From the NCBI GenBank assembly GCA_950097015.1, contig CATNEN010000008.1:2666001-2730000 (forward strand): 64,000 bases of DNA, given 5' to 3'. Below are positions 59,601 through 64,000 of this stretch, piece by piece. This DNA is from Macrostomum hystrix (Eukaryota; Platyhelminthes; Macrostomidae). How positions within the stretch are numbered: position 1 is the first letter of the stretch; each line of letters begins with the position of its first letter. The translations under genes were made by a program, and so were the position numbers. Under the pieces are notes generated by a model. It saw only the letters and a list, made by a program, of their open reading frames with translations, had not been told where the DNA came from and did not search any database.

Positions 59601-60421
59601 CGAACACAAGCCACGTCGATAGTTGCTTGTCTTACAGAGGAAAAAATGACAAAAAGCACACAAAGCCACTTACAAATGGCTAGTAGTTGAATAAGCTGAA
59701 TCAGGTGACACTGGCTGAATTAGATCATGTAACGAAATTCTGACTTGCAAAATTATAACTTGATAAGCATATTATATTTGTTTTTATAGACCGCGTATGA
59801 TTATTATTGCTTTATGAAAGAGGTTAATCCATATAAGAAGTCTGAGACATTTTCTGAAATTTCAGCGGATTTAAAAAACTAAAAATTTGTTTAGATTTGA
59901 TTACAAAATCTTCGGATAATTCAATTAATAAACAAAGACTGCGTTTTTTGATGAAGCGAAAAAACTAGTTGGATATTTTAGAACTTGAAATCAAGAATCT
60001 GACTAAAAATTTAAGTATATATCCGTAGCGTTTAGTAGGCTTAGTAGTATAATCTGGTGACGGTTTAAGACAACATACAAGGCAATTTTATTTCTGAATA
60101 TTCTTGCATTAGCTACTGTTAGTAGCGTGACTTTGCAATACAATGCGCGCGAATTTAAATAAATTTAACTTAAAAACAAAAAGAAAAACTTGTAATTTTT
60201 GTTAGCAATTTTGTTACGAGCTAAAAGCTAATCCAAGCCTTGACTATACACAAGTCCGATATTTGAATCGATTATTGACAGTTCAAACAGGTCGATTGGA
60301 GGAGGGGCGGGTTGAAATCACTGGTGCGTCCAAGATGAGAATTACAAGTGTTTATCGAGGTCTCAGCTTCGCTTTTCTAGTTAGAGAGATAGAATCGTAA
60401 GCAGAGAATGTCTGGTCAAAC

Positions 60422-61565
60422 TCAAAACTGTATTAGCTGGGCCTCATTAGATTGCTGCTGCTGCTGCTGCGGCGGCTGCTGCTGCTGCGGCTGCGGCTGC
60501 TGTGGCGGTGGAGGCGGCAGCTGCTGCTGTGGCTGCAAGCTGTGAGCCATGGCTTGCATGGAATAGGCATCCGATGGTTGACTGTAGGGTGTGTATTGCT
60601 GCTGCGGCAACGGCTGCTGCTGCTGCTGCTGCTGTGGCGGCATCGACATAGGAGCAGTTGAATAATGAACGTCAGAATTTGGCGGAAACTGCTGCTGCTG
60701 CTGCTGAGGCTGATGGTACACATACTGGCTAGTGACATCGGTTGGGGGCAGCATGTAGCCACTGGTGGGTACACCTGGCTGCTGCTGCTGCTGCTGCTGC
60801 TGCTGCAGATAACCAGGCGGATACTGGATAGCGTAGCCGCCAGTTGTAGCAGTGGGAAAGCTGCCCTGCTGAGCCGGCTGCGGGGCGAATTGTTGCAGAT
60901 AGGCGCCGCTAGAATAGGGAAATTGCACCTTGTACTGCTCCATAGCCTGGCGATGCTTCTGAGCCTCCATGCGCATCTCGAATTCGCGTCGCTGAGCTTC
61001 CATTTGCTGCATCTGCAGCTGGCGCTGGTACTCCATGTACTCCTGCGTTGAAATAAAAATCGTTTCTAGCAACTAATTGCACAATAGAAAGATGACGAGG
61101 CCATTTAAATTCTAATAAAAGGCATAGTTACTCCCGCCGTCTACTTTTCAGATCGACAAGGCTCACATGTTTCTTCTGCCGCATCTCCTCCAATTTGCGC
61201 ATCATCTGGGCGAATCTCTGCTTCTCTCGCTCCTGCTGCTCGGCCCGCCGACGCTGCTCGTGCTCCTCACGAAGGGCGTTCAACGCCTCGCGAGCGTCGC
61301 GCAGCCGGGCCAGCTTGTCCTGCTGCTCCTCCATGACATTGCGGCGGGCTTCCACTCGGTTCATGTGCTCAATGAGCTGCGGATGCATCTGGTTGAGGGT
61401 CATGAACAGCGTCTGGACAGTGCCATCTGCGGCTACGCTTCGGCCGCGCACACTGTCCGCCTTCATCCGATTGACGAAAATCTCGATGCTGCTGGCCAGG
61501 GCGCGTAGGAACTCTTCGCGCGGCGCCGCGTCTTCGTCTTTGCCGAGGCCGCCGTTGGACTCGCC
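60422..61565 (-). CDS. HGS: HGS/Hrs (ESCRT-0 subunit), C-terminal exons only
   Basis: Hrs sorts ubiquitinated cargo on early endosomes, recruiting clathrin and ESCRT-I. Two exons in transcript order, 61565-61167 and 61042-60422, give the last 339 residues; the gene continues upstream beyond the window, where VHS, FYVE and ubiquitin-interacting exons are expected. Family signatures: FVNRMKADSVRGRSV, LNQMHPQLIEHMNR, QDKLARLRDAREALNALREE, a coiled coil ending EEMRQKKH|EYMEYQRQL, then a long P/Q/Y-rich tail and the terminus EAQLIQF. Vertebrate Hrs ends EAQLISFD, a clathrin box; here the chain stops at F, so the final acidic residue is missing. The tail has many glutamine runs. Both junctions are phase 0; acceptor at 61565 is cacag. 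Partial at the 5' side because of distance, not truncation. Confidence 0.94.
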
Positions 61566-61679
61566 CTGTGAGGTGTTTAATCAGAAGAATTGTGGAATAA
61601 AAGAGGGCGGGGGTAAAACTAGCTTAGCCTATGCCAATTTGGCGGCGAGTTTATATAAATAGGAGACGAGCTTTGGCAG

Positions 61680-61805
61680 CTAGCCTATGAACATTGGGCG
61701 CCAAGCCTATGCACATTGGTGGCTTGCATATGTACATTTGCGGCTTGCATATGTACATTGGCGGCTAGCCTATGTACATTGGCGGCTTGCATTTGTACAT
61801 TGGCA
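61680..61805. repeat. Short 21-30-bp degenerate repeat
   Basis: About five units built on ATGTACATTGGCGGCTAGCC and ATGTACATTGGCGGCTTGCA. Confidence 0.75.
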
Positions 61806-62649
61806 AGTCTATGGTGACTTATCGTGAGGCGCACATTTGATATCTAGCGCAATCCGCATATAACCATAACCATTTATCTACACGAGGGTTAGAAACCCAA
61901 ACCTAGTATTTAACATTCCACACCTAGCCTCTTAGAAACACAAAAACTGTATATTTGCATGCAATACTAGACCTAAAATATGACGCATTAAACTTTTTGC
62001 AAAACGCGCACCTTCCTAAAAAATACTTATACTTATCTAGGCTTATTTTATAAGATTATTTTTAATAGACACAAAAAGTTGCTGCATTCTTGGCATTTGT
62101 TTGCCAAATATAAACTCCCTAAACTTTACCATGGTTAGCTGGCTAGCTTACACTCTCTGAATAGTGCGCAGTGTAAATCAATACATCAGGCAGCATTTAG
62201 CAATTACACAAGCCCCAATGATTGTGGATTTAGGGATGGCAGGCAGGAGGGAGGAGATAAATTATCCCACCCCTTAACTGCGCATCCGGATTCCCATTGC
62301 CAGATAATTGCCAGGCCGGACTACATTGCGCCAGAGAGCAGACTTCGTGATGGGACTCGCGGCTTGGGATTAATACAAATCGGCCTAGTATCTCTCGAAT
62401 TCTCGCCGAACCGCTAGAAGTACCAACCAGACGACACCCAGTGCTCGGACCCATTTTCTGGGATCTGAGAGCACTAGCGATTTACTCTCTGGACTAGAGT
62501 TTCCCTACTGCAAAGCGGCTTTCGCGCAACAGTGCACTTATAATATTTCTAGAATAACCAGTAGGGCATTCTGAAGATTTAGAACACTAATCCTTTATCA
62601 TCACAGAACCCAAAGGGGGAATCTTTGACCTGAAGTCAACTACCCAGAA

Positions 62650-63000
62650 CCTGAAGGCGAATACCGACATGAAAAAATCTACACAGAACCTAAAACAATC
62701 TACACAGAACCTGAAACAATCTACCCACAGCCTGAAACAATCTACCCACAGCCTGAAACTATCTATCCAGAACCTGAAACAATCTACCCAGAGCCTAAAA
62801 CAATCTACCCACAGCCTGAAGCAATCTATCCAGAACCTGAAACAATCTACCCAGAGCCTGAAACAATCTACCCACAGCCTAAAACAATCTACCCACAGCC
62901 TGAAACAATCTACCCACAGCCTGAAACAATCTATCCAGAACCTGAAACAATCTATCCAGAACCTGAAACAATCTATCCAGAACCTGAAACAATCGACTTA
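62650..63000. repeat. 21-bp minisatellite (CTGAAACAATCTACCCAGAAC)
   Basis: About 17 units with CCAGAAC, CCACAGC and CCAGAGC variants and a less regular tail to about 63095. The plus-strand open frame is a seven-residue repeat and is treated as a by-product. Confidence 0.93.
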
Positions 63001-63589
63001 AAGTCAGAAAAAATTTACGTTAAATCTGAACTGAGCTACGCAGAACCTGAAGCAGTCTACCAATTCACTGAAACAATCTACTCATAATCTGAAGGCAAAA
63101 ACCGTCGTTGGAAACGATCTGCTAAGGAACAATAAAGCATTCATCCCGGACATTAGGGCGAACGAAGGCCTGAAAGTGAAGAATTGAAAAAATCTACCTT
63201 AAACCTGAAGGTGAATCCAACCCCAAAGGTAAAAATCTGCCATTCTAAAGCCAAACTCAACCGGAAGATAAATCAGCTTTTGTGTTACAAGTGTTCAATT
63301 TTTCTGTCCGTTCGAAACCAAACATAAAGCGAAATCTGCACAAGTGTAGCAGCCAGCAATGCAACTGCATCTGCACAGGAAGTGGCGTCTTCGCAAATGA
63401 TCGATTGCGCAAGTTTTACAAGCCAAAAGCAAAGATAAAGAACAGGAAAATGTTGACTTGCTTCGCTTACTAATAGCTTTAGTATTTAGATCCTAGATTA
63501 TAATACTAATTATACACTCGCAATTGCTATTATTTTAAGAACCACTACAAAAGCAGTTTTTTGTTGGCTGTACCATTCCTACCACTGAC

Positions 63590-63885
63590 TAGGAGGTCAG
63601 CGGTAGAGCGGACTAGCGCGATTGCATCTCGCACCAAGGTCCCTGAGACCGATTCCGCGGCGAGGCCACATTCATTTGGGGCGCAGCCGCGTAGAGAAAG
63701 GCTTTGGGGGGGGCTTGCCGTGCAATTTACGCCCATGAGGGCCAACCTCCAAGGCGCAGCGCACTTCCTGACGATGAGAAAGTCGTGTGCCTGCGTACGG
63801 CATCTGTGTGCGTGTGTGCTCAGGAGGCAGCGAAATGAGCAGAATTGCCTCCTCGCTGACTGCGGGTCTAGTGTCACTTAATTAA
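63590..63885 (+). mobile_element. tRNA-derived SINE, most complete copy in the window
   Basis: The A-box-like CAGCGGTAGAGCGG (about 63599-63612) and B-box-like GAGACCGATTCC (about 63645-63656) have the spacing of a pol III promoter, followed by a non-tRNA body. Parts of the body and head recur in the SLC18 intron (5225-5335) and BCH-gene intron (7840-7955). The right end runs into a second tRNA-like block in opposite orientation. No clear flanking duplication was found. Confidence 0.7.
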
Positions 63886-63899
63886 TGACACAAATTGGT

Positions 63900-63975
63900 T
63901 CCCTGAGATTCGAACTCTTGACCATTTAGAATATTCTTCAGTCAATCGAATTGTGTGCTCCGGAAAAAGAAGTCA
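63900..63975 (-). mobile_element. Second tRNA-like block, opposite orientation
   Basis: On the minus strand GTTCGAATCTC (plus 63905-63915) is a strong B-box preceded by GGAGCACACAATTCG, of the kind found after the D-arm in tRNA-derived SINEs. It may be the head of another SINE whose body overlaps or abuts the one at 63590-63885, or part of one composite element. Confidence 0.5.
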
Positions 63976-64000
63976 CGAAACTCGCCAACTGTGTCCCCGA

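Larger units (their letters stand above)
58076..60421. other. Intergenic region upstream of the 266-aa gene and 3' of HGS
   Basis: Contains a minus-strand TATAAAA at 58471-58477, a 14-bp GC/AT palindrome at 58485-58498, and the 21-bp array at 59270-59600. Minus-strand frames at 58585-58982 look like decayed coding sequence interrupted by a stop but match nothing recognisable. No complete gene. Confidence 0.5.
61566..64000. other. Presumed HGS intron
   Basis: No upstream HGS exon was found, so the whole stretch is probably one intron or runs to the window edge. It holds 21-bp arrays at 61680-61805 and 62650-63000 and SINE sequence near 63590-63960. Confidence 0.6.

Noticed and set aside
62230-62454. 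Upstream HGS exon
   Set aside because: The 74-codon minus-strand frame has none of the VHS, FYVE or ubiquitin-interacting residues expected.

Overview
This window is metazoan nuclear DNA. It holds multi-exon genes with GT-AG introns, and two of the gene families (SLC18 transporters and TENT5/FAM46 nucleotidyltransferases) are animal families. Coding exons are GC-rich at third positions and full of polyQ and polyA tracts. Non-coding DNA is AT-rich apart from very many tandem arrays with monomers of about 15-37 bp, which fill roughly a third of the window. The style suggests a small-bodied invertebrate bilaterian with a repeat-rich genome. A free-living flatworm would fit, but that is a low-confidence inference.

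Layout. 1-2312: AT-rich, no gene. 2313-6344 (+): a 12-exon SLC18-family vesicular transporter (505 aa), convergent with 7694-13515 (-), a 5-exon BCH-domain protein (381 aa) with a myristoylation-type N-terminus. Introns of the latter hold a SINE split by a hAT-type MITE and three minisatellites. 13516-25388: no gene recognised; two 37-bp arrays and two polypurine arrays. 25682-27931 (-): a seven-finger C2H2 zinc-finger protein (460 aa). 27932-38460: AT-rich DNA and then a 5.1-kb, 22-bp satellite-like array. 38677-43659 (+): a TENT5/FAM46 poly(A) polymerase (463 aa) behind a TATA box, with a possible small antisense gene nested in intron 1. 43660-52618: no gene, four arrays, including a 2.8-kb 21-bp array with higher-order duplications. 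52619-55987 (+): a single-pass membrane protein (402 aa) whose 12-codon first exon is separated from the rest by an intron largely made of a 33-bp array. 57004-58075 (-): an unrecognised 266-aa protein. 60422-61565 (-): the 3' exons of HGS/Hrs, the ESCRT-0 subunit; its FYVE and VHS exons lie beyond the window.

The genes are not an operon and share no pathway: vesicular transport, endosomal sorting, RNA tailing and transcription are all represented. The long open frames over minisatellites were treated as artefacts. The most notable observations are two AKAP-type amphipathic helices in the BCH protein, the loss of a charged transmembrane pair in the SLC18 protein, the nested hAT-in-SINE insertion, and an excess of arrays with a period near 21 bp.

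Exon structures were derived by reading splice junctions by eye and checking that phase closes across each gene. No alignment or database search was run.
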